This document shows, piece after piece, positions 1 through 10,021 of a DNA stretch of 31,257 nucleotides (positions are counted from its first letter, which is position 1; each line of letters starts with the position of its first letter). Origin of the DNA: Spongospora subterranea (lineage: Eukaryota; Endomyxa; Phytomyxea; Plasmodiophorida; Plasmodiophoridae); the NCBI GenBank assembly GCA_900404475.1, contig OUQQ01000214.1:1-31257 (forward strand), given 5' to 3'. The position numbers were made by a program, and so were the translations under genes. The notes below the pieces were generated by a model. The model had not been told where the DNA came from and ran no database searches. It saw nothing but the letters and a program-made list of their open reading frames with translations.

Positions 1-250
1 TAATTGCGCAACTTGATTGATTTTGATGTCATTTTCTGCGCGCAGATAAAAACTGCGAGCAATGATACAAAGTGCGTACGCATTTTGTACAAAATCGATT
101 TGAAACAATTGTAGAGTTAAAAGGTGTCCCGTACTGTATTCGCGATCCGTTTCTTTAAGACTGCAATACCAATCTTCATAGATTTTTGCAATATCCTAAC
201 AGATCATCAATCCAGATAATCAACTTCTGAAAGATCAAATTTTTAAATAT

Positions 251-876
251 TTAGACATTCTTGCCTGAAACTGGATGGCTGAATTTAGCGCGCCCTGTGG
301 TGTATACCGCTCTATCGGTCATGAATGAAAACATCTCTCTGCATTCTTCTGCAAGAGGCATCATCCAGAACCCTTTGAAAGCATCCAGTTTGAACCAGAA
401 CTTTGATCCAGCCAGATGTTTGACTATTGCTTCCATGAACGGCATAGGCCAGACAGTACTTTCGCTCTCGTCCTCCATCCTTCTTCTTCACCACCAATAC
501 TGGTGATGCCCATTCAGAATTGTAATTCTCTTCAACTAGACCATACTTCATTAGCTCATCAACGAACTTCTTCAAGAATTCGCTATCTTCTGTGCTGTAT
601 CTTCTAGCCTTGCATTTGAACGGAAATGCATTTGGCTTCAGTTGAGTTTTGAACGGTGTCACTTCTGCTGGCGAGTCCGGACCCAGACTCTTTCGCCAGT
701 TGTTTACTAAGTATTTCAGTTTGTCTCGCCACTGTTTTGGCAAGCCATTTATCGCAGCTTGTTTAACTAAGTATCCTAGGCTGCACTCTATTTCTTCTGT
801 TATAACGTCCCCGATTTGGGCGTCATCATCTGTAAAGTGCGAATCACGTGGATTGCGCTTTTCTTCATTACTCTTC
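251..876 (-). pseudogene. Broken reverse transcriptase start of a Ty3/gypsy-type retrotransposon
   Basis: Minus-strand reading from about 876 down to 251 resembles the N-terminal half of a retrotransposon reverse transcriptase. The first frame (to about 470) holds the SEWASPVLVVKKKDGG block; the next frame (478-251) holds WPMPFMEA, LAGSKFWFKLDAFKGFW and FSFMT. About 15 residues that normally follow the KKDG block, including the VDYR-type motif, are missing, and the frame changes at the same point, so this copy looks deleted and inactive. The reading stops before the YxDD catalytic box, and RNase H and integrase are absent from the window. The frame is open upstream across 743-870 and overlaps the end of the protease frame in another phase. 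Family assignment rests on the motif order and is fairly safe; the exact clade is not determined. Confidence 0.75.
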
Positions 877-1773
877 TGCGTTTATTTGTGTTTCTTGTAC
901 TTCTGATCGGGCTTCTGTTGATATCATTGCTGTATTGATTGGGTTAGGCCTACCCTCTTCTATTAGCGTTTCCAACGCTGTTTCTGGATCAATACCCAAC
1001 TGCTTCAATAAATCTCCTCCTAAGATAATCTCATCGCTTGGTACATCCCAGATAAGACATCGGTGTTTACGAGTGATCAGCTCGCCAACCTTTGTTCTTA
1101 ATCTGATGACCACAGTGATGGCTTCCGTGGATTCGATTTCGGTTACGTTGTCACCAAGTATCAGCTTTACTGGTGGGTCCAACACTTCTACTTCTAGATT
1201 ACTACTTCTGATAGCTTCATTAGCAATACTTCTTGGTAATAAGCTAACATCCGTTGCACCACTATCCAATATAGCAGGCACGAATCTTCCTTCATTAACT
1301 TTAGCTAGAATACGATTGTTATCTGAATCGTTTCTGACTAGCCGATAAACCAAGAGGTAATCAGCCTTCTGCTTATGTTGGTTGTTTTTCAAAAGATAAT
1401 CAACCTTATGCTTCTGTTTATTCTTCTGGAGCTTCTTCTCTTCCAGTATCTGAGCAACCTTCTCCTTACTCAGGTTATCTGGGCAAGCATAGACTGGATG
1501 TCCAGCTTTTCCACAGTTGTAGCAAATCAAACCCTTTCCCTTCTTCGGGTTGATTTGTGGACGATTGCTATGCGGAGCTCGCGCTTCTCGCGGCTCCAAA
1601 CGGTTCCGAGTATCCGTCCCATGCTTCTTAGGGTTGGGCTCAGACCGTTGCTTCTTAGAGGGGCGCTCCTCCGAGTCCTCCCACTCCTGATGACTTCTGA
1701 CCTTCTCCTTTAGCAATGCTAAGAATAAGTCTGGACTTCTGTGCAAGCCCGCCTTCTCGGTGCTCATGAGTTT
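868..1773 (-). CDS. Retrotransposon Gag C-terminus with zinc knuckle and aspartic protease
   Basis: An open frame of about 300 residues on the minus strand. It starts inside Gag, next to the assembly gap at 1774. Residues 82-95 form a CCHC zinc knuckle (C-x2-C-x4-H-x4-C) that would bind retroelement RNA. Around residue 168 there is a DSGA motif (AILDSGATDVSLL), the active-site signature of retropepsin-type proteases, followed by a second strand ending in ILGGDLL. The region between is basic and charged, typical of a Gag-protease linker. The frame ends in TAA at 868-870, and the reverse transcriptase reading continues in another phase, either by frameshifting or through decay. Its true start lies in the Gag segment beyond the gap. 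Confidence 0.75.
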   Translation of the reverse strand, partial: KLMSTEKAGLHRSPDLFLALLKEKVRSHQEWEDSEERPSKKQRSEPNPKKHGTDTRNRLEPREARAPHSNRPQINPKKGKGLICYNCGKAGHPVYACPDNLSKEKVAQILEEKKLQKNKQKHKVDYLLKNNQHKQKADYLLVYRLVRNDSDNNRILAKVNEGRFVPAILDSGATDVSLLPRSIANEAIRSSNLEVEVLDPPVKLILGDNVTEIESTEAITVVIRLRTKVGELITRKHRCLIWDVPSDEIILGGDLLKQLGIDPETALETLIEEGRPNPINTAMISTEARSEVQETQINAEE

Positions 1774-1774
1774 N
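1774..1774. other. One-base assembly gap (N) inside the retrotransposon
   Basis: A single N separates the Gag reading on the left from 91-bp tandem repeats on the right. The Gag sequence that should continue past the N is found again at 2136-2232, so the join is probably a scaffold gap of unknown length between repeat copies and not true adjacent sequence. Confidence 0.8.
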
Positions 1775-2000
1775 GAACATGTAGAGCAGGGACGCCGGCC
1801 TCTTTCCGTATTGTGTTGCAGTTGTATCAGGTTGTATCCCTATGTCCATTGTAATTGTTACACCAGAACATGTAGAGCAGGGACGCCGGCCTCTTTCCGT
1901 ATTGTGTTGCAGTTGTATCAGGTTGTATCCCTATGTCCATTGTAATTGTTACACCAGAACATGTAGAGCAGGGACACCGGCCTCTTTCCGTATTGTGTTG
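1775..2000. repeat. 91-bp tandem repeat, two and a half copies
   Basis: Copies begin at 1775, 1866 and 1957 (exact 91-bp spacing); the third breaks off after 44 bp at 2000. The first two copies are almost identical. Each starts with gaacatgtagagcaggga. A fourth, 38-bp piece lies at 2705-2742, upstream of the Gag start on the minus strand, where an LTR or leader would be. The repeat is therefore probably part of the element's LTR or leader. It is not a CRISPR array: units abut directly with no unique spacers. Confidence 0.85.
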
Positions 2001-2134
2001 GAGATCGTGATAAAGCACGGATGGGACAACTCCTTTGAAGGCAAGGAAGGCCAGAAGCTAGAAGTCAAGTTTCTTCTGGAAACGGTGCGACCTTTTAATT
2101 GAGAGAGAAAATGAAGAAACTCATGAGCACCGAG
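2001..2134 (+). pseudogene. Inverted fragment of Gag
   Basis: This stretch is nearly the reverse complement of 2215-2349, so a piece of Gag is present on the plus strand facing the minus-strand copy. Both encode the block EIVIKHGW-NSFEGKEGQ with a few substitutions (GWDN against GWEN, LLET against LLEA). The arms of about 135 bp are separated by about 80 bp and would form a large hairpin. It may be a real rearrangement or an assembly artefact near the gap at 1774. Confidence 0.8.
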
Positions 2135-2640
2135 AGGGCGCTTCGAGTCCTCCCACTCCTGACCTCTTTTTGAAATGCTAAGAATAGGTCTGGACTTCTG
2201 TGCAAGCCCGCCTTCTCGGTGCTCATGAGTTTCTTCATTTTCTCCCTCAGCTTAAAGGGTCGCACCGCTTCCAGCAGAAACTTGACTTCGAGCTTCTGGC
2301 CTTCCTTGCCTTCAAACGAGTTCTCCCATCCGTGCTTTATCACGATCTCCATGAAGTCACCCGTTAATGACATGACTCTCCCTAACGGTGTTCCTTCTGT
2401 CTTCATGGCCAGCTTCTTCATTTCTTTGGACATGTCGGCTCCGTCTTTGTCCTTCTCCAACTGGTCCTTCAGCCAGTCGTATAGGTCCTTGTCTGTGAGT
2501 ACATCTTCATGAGCCTTCAGCTCGTATCTACAGATGGCTTTCAACAAGCTCGGCTTAATCATCGACTTCAACGGACGGGGTTCCATGCCATCGGCGCCGG
2601 CTTTTTTTTTTACGCCAACATAAACCTTATACTTCGCCAT
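2135..2640 (-). CDS. Retrotransposon Gag N-terminal part
   Basis: Minus-strand open frame starting at ATG 2640 (MAKYKVYVGVKKKAG) and reading to about 2135. It is charged and Lys-rich, with the helical, non-enzymatic composition of retrotransposon capsid proteins. Its last part, MSTEKAGLHRSPDLFLA, is repeated at the beginning of the frame that ends at 868, which links the two as one Gag-protease polyprotein. The copy here has small deletions in the segment equivalent to 1660-1773 and then runs into the inverted fragment, so it cannot be read through as it stands. No family-specific capsid motif could be confirmed by eye; identity comes from linkage with the zinc knuckle and protease. Confidence 0.65.
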
Positions 2641-2704
2641 GAAATTCAGGATCTCCTCCCGATCAAATCCTACTTATTTACTTCAAAGGTTACAGTGGAC
2701 ACCC

Positions 2705-2742
2705 GAACATGTAGAGCAGGGACACCGGCCTCTTTCCGTATT
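2705..2742. repeat. Solo piece of the 91-bp repeat
   Basis: 38 bp matching the start of the 91-bp unit (gaacatgtagagcaggga onward), just outside the Gag start. The flanking 2641-2862 holds no gene that I can see. It probably marks the outer end (LTR or leader) of the retrotransposon next to the kinase gene. Confidence 0.7.
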
Positions 2743-2862
2743 ATGTAGAGCGGGTTGCAGTCCTAAGACATCATGAGTGGCCTCTTCTATGTTCCTACTC
2801 GTAAATCTCTGACTTCACACCCATAATGATTATATCGTTTGTTGAGACCGGGTCAATTATCT

Positions 2863-4146
2863 ATGGTTCAGAAAACGGAATTTCGGAAAACCACCGATAA
2901 ATTCGGAATCAAGTATGTCAATCAGTATAGGATCGGGAAACCGTTAGGTCAAGGGACTTCTTCAAGGGTGGTTACGGGGACTGATGATCGAGGAAATCAA
3001 CGAGTAAACTCTGAGTTCATTCCAATGAAAGCTATATAATAACTTCATTTTCAACAACAGGCATTGAAGATATTTTCAAAAGCGCGTTTAAGAAAACAGA
3101 GCAGCGCATTTAGGCCAGTAAACGAATCTGTCAGCTCTGGTAATCGTGGACAAACCGAAATTCTGCATCTAAGCAGGCTTGGTTTCGAAGAAAATGCCCA
3201 CATAAATATAATCAAGCTATATGAGGTTATGGACGATCCATCTAAAGATAATATGGCGTTAGGTCAGCGTCTACTACCGTTTGGCGTGTAATCTAGACTT
3301 TTGAAGTGATCAACGTAGTTGTATCTTACAGTTCTTCAACTAGCTAACGTGGGTGAAATCACATCCTGGGATCAAACAACGGCTACATATTCCTGCAAAT
3401 GGCAGTCAACAATGGGACCGCCATGGATCATCACTGAGGACGTTGCTCGCTCTTGTTTCACACAAATAGCAGCCGCTGTAAATCATCGTAAAACGGAACT
3501 ATTTGCTCTTTATATTTTTTCGGCTTCTAATTCATCGCTCTTGCTCAGTCCATAGTCATATGCTGATATGCCACCGCGACATCAAACCCTCAAACATGCT
3601 GTAAGGTTGTGCGAAATTTTCCAGCGTTTATTTATTATTTTCATCTGAAGAATACATCTCGTCAATGGACACCCTCAAGTGTTATTGTCAGACTTCGGAG
3701 TCGCCCAATCGTTTGCAGATACGCCCATGTTCACAGATATTATGGGGACTTATCCGGTAGTAGATGAGCATCTGATTTCCTCATCGAATGCTAAGTCTGA
3801 CCCACTTTAGTTTATTCCACCAGAGGCATGTTCCGGTGAGTTGCGTAATTTTATCGTCTAGGGTCTTTTCAAAGGTGTCGATTTTGTAGGTGAACCATAT
3901 GACGGCAGAGCTGCAGACATCTGGGCCCTTGGCGTCACCCTCTACAGCATAGTATTCGGAAAGTTACCATTTTACCACCAGAATCTGCTCCAACTATTTC
4001 AATTGATCGAAAATTGCGATCTGGATTTTCCCCTTCTGTCGAGAGATCATCCAGTATTAGATCTTTTGGCGAACATCTTATTGAATAAGAACCCGCACAA
4101 ACGGCAAATGGATAAGATTTTGAGCCACCCATGGCTTCAATCCTGA
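2863..4146 (+). CDS. CaMKK/SSP1-like serine/threonine protein kinase
   Basis: Exons 2863-3003, 3061-3262, 3332-3487, 3549-3600, 3651-3756, 3811-3835, 3890-4146 give a continuous 312-residue kinase domain with almost nothing outside it. Visible motifs: glycine loop GQGTSSRV (30-37), ATP-binding Lys50 (ALKIFSK), catalytic loop HRDIKPSN with Asp177, metal-binding DFG at 198-200, PPEA in place of APE (222-225), and DIWALGVTLY in helix F. The order and wording (LSDFGVAQ, GVTLYSIVFGKLPF, SHPWL at the end) match Ca2+/calmodulin-dependent kinase kinases and their fungal relatives, which activate AMPK-type kinases. The long regulatory tails of animal CaMKKs, including the calmodulin-binding segment, are absent. 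All introns are 50-69 nt, and exon 6 is only 25 nt. The CaMKK assignment is by domain resemblance; another upstream kinase of the same group is possible. Confidence 0.85.
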
Positions 4147-4452
4147 CCTATCCCTGAACTACAATGCTGAATCACATATATATATTGACAAGAAGCACAT
4201 TTTCATTTGTACTCTGTTATTATACCAGCGACTGTTGAATTCTGGTGATCAAGGATGCAATTGAACCCATAGAACCACAGTTACTTAATTATGGAGCGGT
4301 ATATATTTTTAAAGAGAATACGATGATGACGTTATATATATTTAACATGTCAATTCCCGGCTAAATCAAACGACTAGTATTGAAATTGCTCCGTCAGGAA
4401 AATACTCGAAACCCCTTTTGATATGGAGGCGCTGTCCTTCCATGCACCCAAC
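4147..4452. other. Convergent spacer, no gene seen
   Basis: About 300 AT-rich bases between the stop codons of the kinase (+) and the ILEI-ankyrin gene (-). It includes short tatata runs that could serve 3'-end formation. No RNA gene or conserved frame was recognised. Confidence 0.6.
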
Positions 4453-5656
4453 TTACAAACCTAACTCGCGAAACACGGATTCCACAATATCCGCTTCTGG
4501 CGATTTTGATTTCCGGATCAAGTCGCTGACACAGCTTCGCTTGTGAACTAGACGAGCAATATCGTCCGGGGATCTTCTTTCGCGATTGAATTGAGTGTGA
4601 TCGGCGCTCAGAGACATCAGCATTGTCATGGCCGCCAGATTTCCTCGGCGAACGGCATCGTGCAACGGTGTATTCTGCATTCCGCTGACCGCATGAGCGT
4701 TGATATTCCATCCGTGTTTCGACAGAATTTCAATACATCGTGGGGCGTCTAACCTGGCACCGATATTCATCAGGATCGATGCGTCTTTAGGCGGTAAACG
4801 ATGACCCCTCTCATTAAGCAATGCCTGCTGACAATATTAACCATACGATCTACTATAATTTCGACACCTTCCTACATCCAACGCGGTCGCATTGTCATGG
4901 AGCCCGACGTCGACACCAACGCTTTTCAAAGCCAGTTTCGATTCCAGAGTTAAATTGGTGGCAGCGTCATCTTTTACGGCAATGGCCAAGGCGAACCCTA
5001 AATCGCAGATATTTAGGTCAACTCAGAAACAGTCGAAAACGACAATTCTGACCAGGGTGGCGAAGGGCTTCGGCGATGAAGGATTGCAGATCAGTATTGC
5101 CATCGCCCGAATACAGATGTGTATCAAAGTTCTCGGACCTGATGTCCAACGTGGTCGGGTCTAGGAGAATGGCGTTGATCCCTCGCCTATTGACACTGTA
5201 ATCGATCCCGTTCACCACAAGACGGGTCTGATTCCCGTCCTGGAAACCGGACGATATCGCATGTAATACGATCTGATTGCCGCCCGCCTAATCCGTCCGT
5301 CTCAATACACTGGATTATGGAGATTATAACAAGGGGGGAGTGAAACCGACCTGCATTAACCATCGAACATCGGCCGGTCCTTGTGACCTCGATCTGATCT
5401 GGAATGTGTCATTCGATGCGCTACCGCCGATCACCCCAATATACGCTAACGACCCTCGAAACGGTAATCCCATAATGCAATCATAGGCCAGGTAGAGGGC
5501 GTCAAAATCCAGATATGGGCGATTGGGGGCGTGATATATCGGACTCGGGTAAATGTAATGATCATAGACTTGGGGTTTCACGGAAACGAATGGCGCTACA
5601 CGGGATCGACCTTTACCATATTGACCGAACTGATACCCGTTATCGTTGCCCGACAT
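4453..5656 (-). CDS. ILEI (FAM3/PANDER-like) domain protein with C-terminal ankyrin repeats
   Basis: Exons 5656-5351, 5287-5053, 4997-4876, 4824-4453 give 344 residues; all three introns (63, 55, 51 nt) keep phase. Residues from about 105 to 205 read like the ILEI domain found in FAM3 and related secreted or glycan-linked proteins: SSGFQDGN, LVVNGIDYS, RGINAILLDP, ENFDTHLYSGD, FALAIAVKDDAATN. The final part is ankyrin-like, with a clear TPLHDAVRRGN helix and a neighbouring CIEILSKHGWNINA. No enzyme motif is seen. The chosen ATG at 5656 follows an in-frame TGA, and no signal peptide follows it, so an upstream exon may be missing. ILEI domains are usually extracellular and ankyrin repeats intracellular, which makes the combination odd; function is unknown. 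Confidence 0.75.
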
Positions 5657-5761
5657 CCAGCACTCTGTTCCGAATGGCGTTCAACGATGATCAGATGCAC
5701 GCGCCACTATTCGCGTGGCGCCCAACATGATTGAATCACGCCGTTGGTCGATGCTGACTCA

Positions 5762-7532
5762 ATGTCAGGAACACCTGTCTGCATATTGATTCAGTTATTT
5801 AAGTCGGCTCGAATGCCATTGCAGAATGACGCCATCCGATTTTATAGTAAGAAGTATTTCACAAATCCCGAGGCGCTGCTGTATGTGAAAATTTCACAGC
5901 CTCCATCACCGTCGACAATTCCACGACGACATCCACGGCATCATCGCCAAAAGGTCGTAGAGCAACAACTCGCCGCCCGGCAATCTTCACCACGTCATCA
6001 TTCTCGACGTCAACAACATGACGTCCCGATTCGCCATGAGACCAAGCCACCCATTGTAGCCCGACCATCCAGACAGCCCACTCGGGAGCGGAAACCGGTT
6101 GAAGCCGCTAAACCAGATTCGCATCGGGACGTCGTCTCTGATCGGGTCGAATTGATTCCAGAATCGAGGCGAGATGATCGCAACTTGGTCGATAACTTAT
6201 TGCACGAGCTGCTCGATACCGAGATTAAATACGTCATTGACTTGAAATCGTTATCGTCCTTTTATACGGAGCGGATGGTTGAACAAGCCGAGGACGCATC
6301 AACGGCCATCATATCCATGGAGCAAACGCGAACGTGTTTTCTGGACCCATTGCCAATCGCCGACGTGCACACGAGATTGCGAGAGAAGCTGAGTGAAGCG
6401 ATTAGCAAGCAGCATACGACAGCAAAACAAGTATCACTGTTTTGTGGGATTATTCTCGATATGATTGAGGACCTTCGAGCGCCGTATACAGCATACTTGG
6501 CCATGTTCGCCACCTCGGCGCATCTGCTCAACAGGCTACGGGCGACGATCCCGAAATTCGCAGCGACGCTGGAAGAGGTCCGATCCCAAACTGGAATGGA
6601 TATTGGATCCATGTTGATATTACCGGTTCAACGCCTTCCTCGTTATGAGCTGTTCTTGGATCGTCTAGAGAAACACACTCCGGGATCACGGCGAGTAAAT
6701 CCTAAACATGCCATTAACTATGAATCAAACTTACCGCGACAACAAATTTTCGCGTCTCAGTTAACTTTGTTCAAAATTGTCGATGAACAGTTTTAATTTT
6801 AGTTGCTGTATTTTCAATCAACGAATTTCGAAAGTTTCCACAAAAAAATGCACAATTTACCCTGATGTATTGGTTTCAGGTCCGTCGAGCCCGAGAAGAG
6901 TTTAGTCGTTTGATTCACGAAATCAACCAGTCCGCTTCTTCAACAGCGCAACTGGAACATCTGCAATGGAACGAATTCGATGGTCGCGTTAATCTTGTAA
7001 CGCCGAATCGCTCGCTGATTCGAATCGATGACGTCCGCACCACCGTTGACGGCTCTGCTTTCTGGATTCGAAATAGCCGGTCCATTGTCAATATCGTTAT
7101 CATTTTGTGCAATGACGTCATAGTTGTCGCTAATCGAATATCCGGTAAATTGAGCTTGGGGTGAAACCATGTCGCTATTTGTTAGTGAAGTGCCGCTTTT
7201 TGGTTGAATCATTTGGGGGCGATAAAGGTGTGCAAACTCTTAACCCACACAGTTTCGGTGGCTGGTGTTTAGGTGGCGGAATGCGATTACGAACGGTTGT
7301 GGCGTTATCTGGAGTAAGAATAACTGATCTAGAAGACAATGGCGATATCGTCAGCGCTTTCACCATCGCTGGAAAATCCACTTCGCTGACGATTATGTGC
7401 GACGGAGCCGATAAAAAGCAATCGTATATGGAGGAGCTGAGGATGGCCCTAGGGCGAGTAAATATGAACGGAAACGCTCTCGATTTGGATTTACTGGAGA
7501 TGACCGTGGCCATTGATCTGACGGAATCTTGA
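5762..7532 (+). CDS. Rho-type guanine nucleotide exchange factor (DH-PH)
   Basis: Exons 5762-6694, 6880-7144, 7273-7532 give about 485 residues. After a basic, Pro/Arg/His-rich N-terminus of roughly 135 residues comes a DH domain. Its start is LLHELLDTEIKYVIDLKSL, followed by FLDPLPIADVH, and it includes the diagnostic MLILPVQRLPRYELFLDRL block of helix 5. A PH domain spans exons 2 and 3 (IILCNDVIVVANR, then DNGDIVSAFTIAGKS and a C-terminal helix EELRMALG). Such proteins load GTP onto Rho/Rac GTPases at membranes. The two introns taken (185 and 128 nt) are long for this window, so small internal exons may have been missed; the DH C-terminus looks a few residues short. Start codon 5762 is the first in-frame ATG but is not certain. 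Confidence 0.8.
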
Positions 7533-8047
7533 TCGTAATCAATGCCTAAAACATTGGATAAGGTTGGCCTTTCGCTGTACGACGCGTGTTCTTGTTTCTC
7601 AACATCTCCCTGATTGAGAGAACTTTTGAGCCAAGCCGTTGTCCATTGCTAGGAGACCGTCATCAATTGCTGCCGTAGAGAGCGCAGCTCTTGTTTTGAT
7701 TGGAATGAAAATCAGGTGTCTTGTGTTCGTTGAGGCCAGAGTATCATTGTGATGTTAAATATCGTCGTGTAATGCTTGATAGCCCGACGATAAGGCCTAC
7801 AACGTATGCGTATTCGGTAAAGCATTTCACTTTTTTCCAACTTAAGACGGATCCCCTTATCGGATTTGAACTACTGTTGATGAATGAATATCGAGGAGGT
7901 GTTGTTCGAATACCGTATCCACACCTGAACTGTACGCTTTGGCATAAGACAGACAGTATGTTAAATAAATCTGTAGTTTATGTGTGTTGTGATAAATAAG
8001 CAAGCAAATAGATACAAAGAGTAGATCATTGAACTGCTGATACAGAG
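7533..8047. other. Convergent spacer, no gene seen
   Basis: About 515 bp between the Rho GEF stop and the ligase stop on the other strand. A 92-codon frame at 7721-7999 has no coding character. No tRNA fold, repeat or conserved motif was recognised. Confidence 0.55.
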
Positions 8048-10021
8048 TCACTTTTTAGAACATCTTTTTGGTAAACGAAACGAATGAGCACAAAAAGAAA
8101 ACGTATCTGGGTTCAACGCAAACTTCGCCATGATCATGCCCATTTGATAGTGTATATCGTTTGATGAGTTAATTATGACCTTAGTGTCATTATGGATTGA
8201 TACAGATTCTGCTGTTATAGCGTCATCGATTGAATCATGGTCATGTTGAAACACAATGACACCACGAACAAGTCCACCGCCATTACTGGTTAACACGCGT
8301 ATCACAGATTTAACTGAACGGGCCATGATTGGGTTGGTGAATATGACCATGCTCGTATCTTCCAAGAACAATCGTTTCCGAACGTTTTCGGCAGTCAACA
8401 CATCCGTGTTGATGACGAAATCCTTGAGCTTTACTTGCAACAGGTCAATAAGATCAGGCGAAGGACAAAACGCAAACATGATCACGTAATTCATCACACG
8501 TTTTTGCTCGATGAGGAAAGGCTCTTGATTGCGACATGCCAATATCTGACTCGCATATTCCGCGCGTATATCATCAAGAGTGGCAAATCGTTTTTCCTGC
8601 AGCTGATGTTTGACCCATCTTGACATTTTTTCACCAAAAGCGATCCAGTCCTGAACATCACAACTCTGCCCTCTTCCTATTCGTTTGACGCTGCTGGCGA
8701 TCCCACCGATATTCCATGCCAAAATCTCAGTGCGGATCGCTTTATGCATCATATACCAGATCGACTTCACTTTCCACAACCCGATTGTGCGACCGTCATC
8801 GGTTTCGCAATAAACGACAGCTCCTTCCGAGTTTGTTCTGGCTTTCGCCAGACACAATGCTGAATCCAGCTCCTCATACGAGACCGTTTGCGCCTCGACC
8901 GTCCTCAAGCCGAACCTCTTCGCTAATGCAATCCCTCTTGATGCAGAATAGCACAATATGTTATGAGGAAACACGTTCACACAGACACCATCACTGGGTA
9001 ACACAGCATCACACAAACTGCATCGTAACGATATAGCCGGTGACGTAATCTGCGGCACTTCCGTATTTACCGATACACCATTTAACGTCCCTTCAGTGGC
9101 ATGTGAGGTCTGTTTGAGTGGTTGTGTATCTATAGGTTCATTACATGACCCACATCTATCACAATCTCGGCCCGCGCTGGGTGACGAAGCCGGCCAACAG
9201 ACGCAACGTGATACTTGAACACAGTTGACCATTTTCACTGGGTCAATATGCGGAGAAGCAGTCGATAACGATGCCCAGCACCACTTATCGCCTGTTTGAT
9301 TGGGGATTAGAGACGGGGAATGATTCTGATATGTTGAGTGCAGGAATGCGTCTTGATGGAACGATGGGAAATCGCCATGAATCGTGATCGGGCACGTCCA
9401 GGCGAAGAAACGGAGATGAATGTCAGCATCGTAGAGTACAATATGCTGGGAGGTTGGGTCAATCAGCTCAAAGTTGGCGGTGACACAGTTAGACGACAAA
9501 TATTCTAGGAAAGGATAACGATCAATCCGAGAAAGTTGATCCATCATCGCATGAGCCACACGACATGCAAAACGGTACACCGATTGGGTTTCGTAGCTTG
9601 CAATGTCGCTGCGTTGACGAATAGCCATATGCACATTTTTGGATCCAACAATCAACACAAAATCGTTGTCGAAGGATAGAACAGCTAGATGGCCGACTTC
9701 TCCGTTCTCTTTATCGGTAAAAACAAATTTAGTGGTGGGAGACAGAGCAGCACGAGCTCCTAGAAAGAATGATTCCCATTGTGATGTTGGTCTGTTCTTA
9801 AGTCTGGCGGCATCATATGCACCTAGACTAGAATCCTCGAACTCTTCAAATTTTCTCATACCCTGAAGAACCATGCGAACATCTTTTGGGCGGCCATCTG
9901 TGTATTCTATAACGGCTAGAGTATTTCCACGGGCCAATTTGATCCACAAATCCTGATCAAGAGTGTAAAGCCTCTCGTTCGATCGCGAGTGAAACCCTAT
10001 TGACCGTTGGAAAGAGATCAA
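8048..10021 (-). CDS. Trl1-type (tRNA ligase) RNA ligase with Cys-rich insertion
   Basis: Open frame of about 657 residues, counted from TTG 10021 because no ATG precedes the conserved part. Signatures of the covalent nucleotidyltransferase fold in fungal-type tRNA ligases appear in order: LARGNT (30), KFEEFED (57-63), KENGE with candidate nucleophile Lys104, GSKN (126-129), NFELIDPTSQHIV (183-195), EGAVVY (399-404) and WKVK (416-419). The family adenylates a lysine, then the RNA 5' end, and seals tRNA exon halves. Residues 211-345 are an insertion holding CxxC pairs (DCDRCGSC, RCSLC). The C-terminal 230 residues are unassigned; the kinase and phosphodiesterase domains of Trl1 are not obvious. 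A good 55-nt intron (gtaagc to caatag) could end at the GGTTTC near 9998, so exon 1 probably lies upstream and is unresolved. Confidence 0.6.
   Translation of the reverse strand: MISFQRSIGFHSRSNERLYTLDQDLWIKLARGNTLAVIEYTDGRPKDVRMVLQGMRKFEEFEDSSLGAYDAARLKNRPTSQWESFFLGARAALSPTTKFVFTDKENGEVGHLAVLSFDNDFVLIVGSKNVHMAIRQRSDIASYETQSVYRFACRVAHAMMDQLSRIDRYPFLEYLSSNCVTANFELIDPTSQHIVLYDADIHLRFFAWTCPITIHGDFPSFHQDAFLHSTYQNHSPSLIPNQTGDKWCWASLSTASPHIDPVKMVNCVQVSRCVCWPASSPSAGRDCDRCGSCNEPIDTQPLKQTSHATEGTLNGVSVNTEVPQITSPAISLRCSLCDAVLPSDGVCVNVFPHNILCYSASRGIALAKRFGLRTVEAQTVSYEELDSALCLAKARTNSEGAVVYCETDDGRTIGLWKVKSIWYMMHKAIRTEILAWNIGGIASSVKRIGRGQSCDVQDWIAFGEKMSRWVKHQLQEKRFATLDDIRAEYASQILACRNQEPFLIEQKRVMNYVIMFAFCPSPDLIDLLQVKLKDFVINTDVLTAENVRKRLFLEDTSMVIFTNPIMARSVKSVIRVLTSNGGGLVRGVIVFQHDHDSIDDAITAESVSIHNDTKVIINSSNDIHYQMGMIMAKFALNPDTFSFCAHSFRLPKRCSKK

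Noticed and set aside
868..1348. Plus-strand frames opposite the retrotransposon (for example 848-1348)
   Set aside because: They mirror the zinc knuckle and protease frame and have no motif of their own.
1775..2000. CRISPR-like array
   Set aside because: The 91-bp units abut directly without unique spacers, and the sequence is eukaryotic.
5859..6612. Minus-strand frames opposite the Rho GEF
   Set aside because: Shadows of the DH domain; no conserved content.
7895..7930. Possible tRNA T-loop (gttcgaata)
   Set aside because: No acceptor or anticodon stem could be paired around it.
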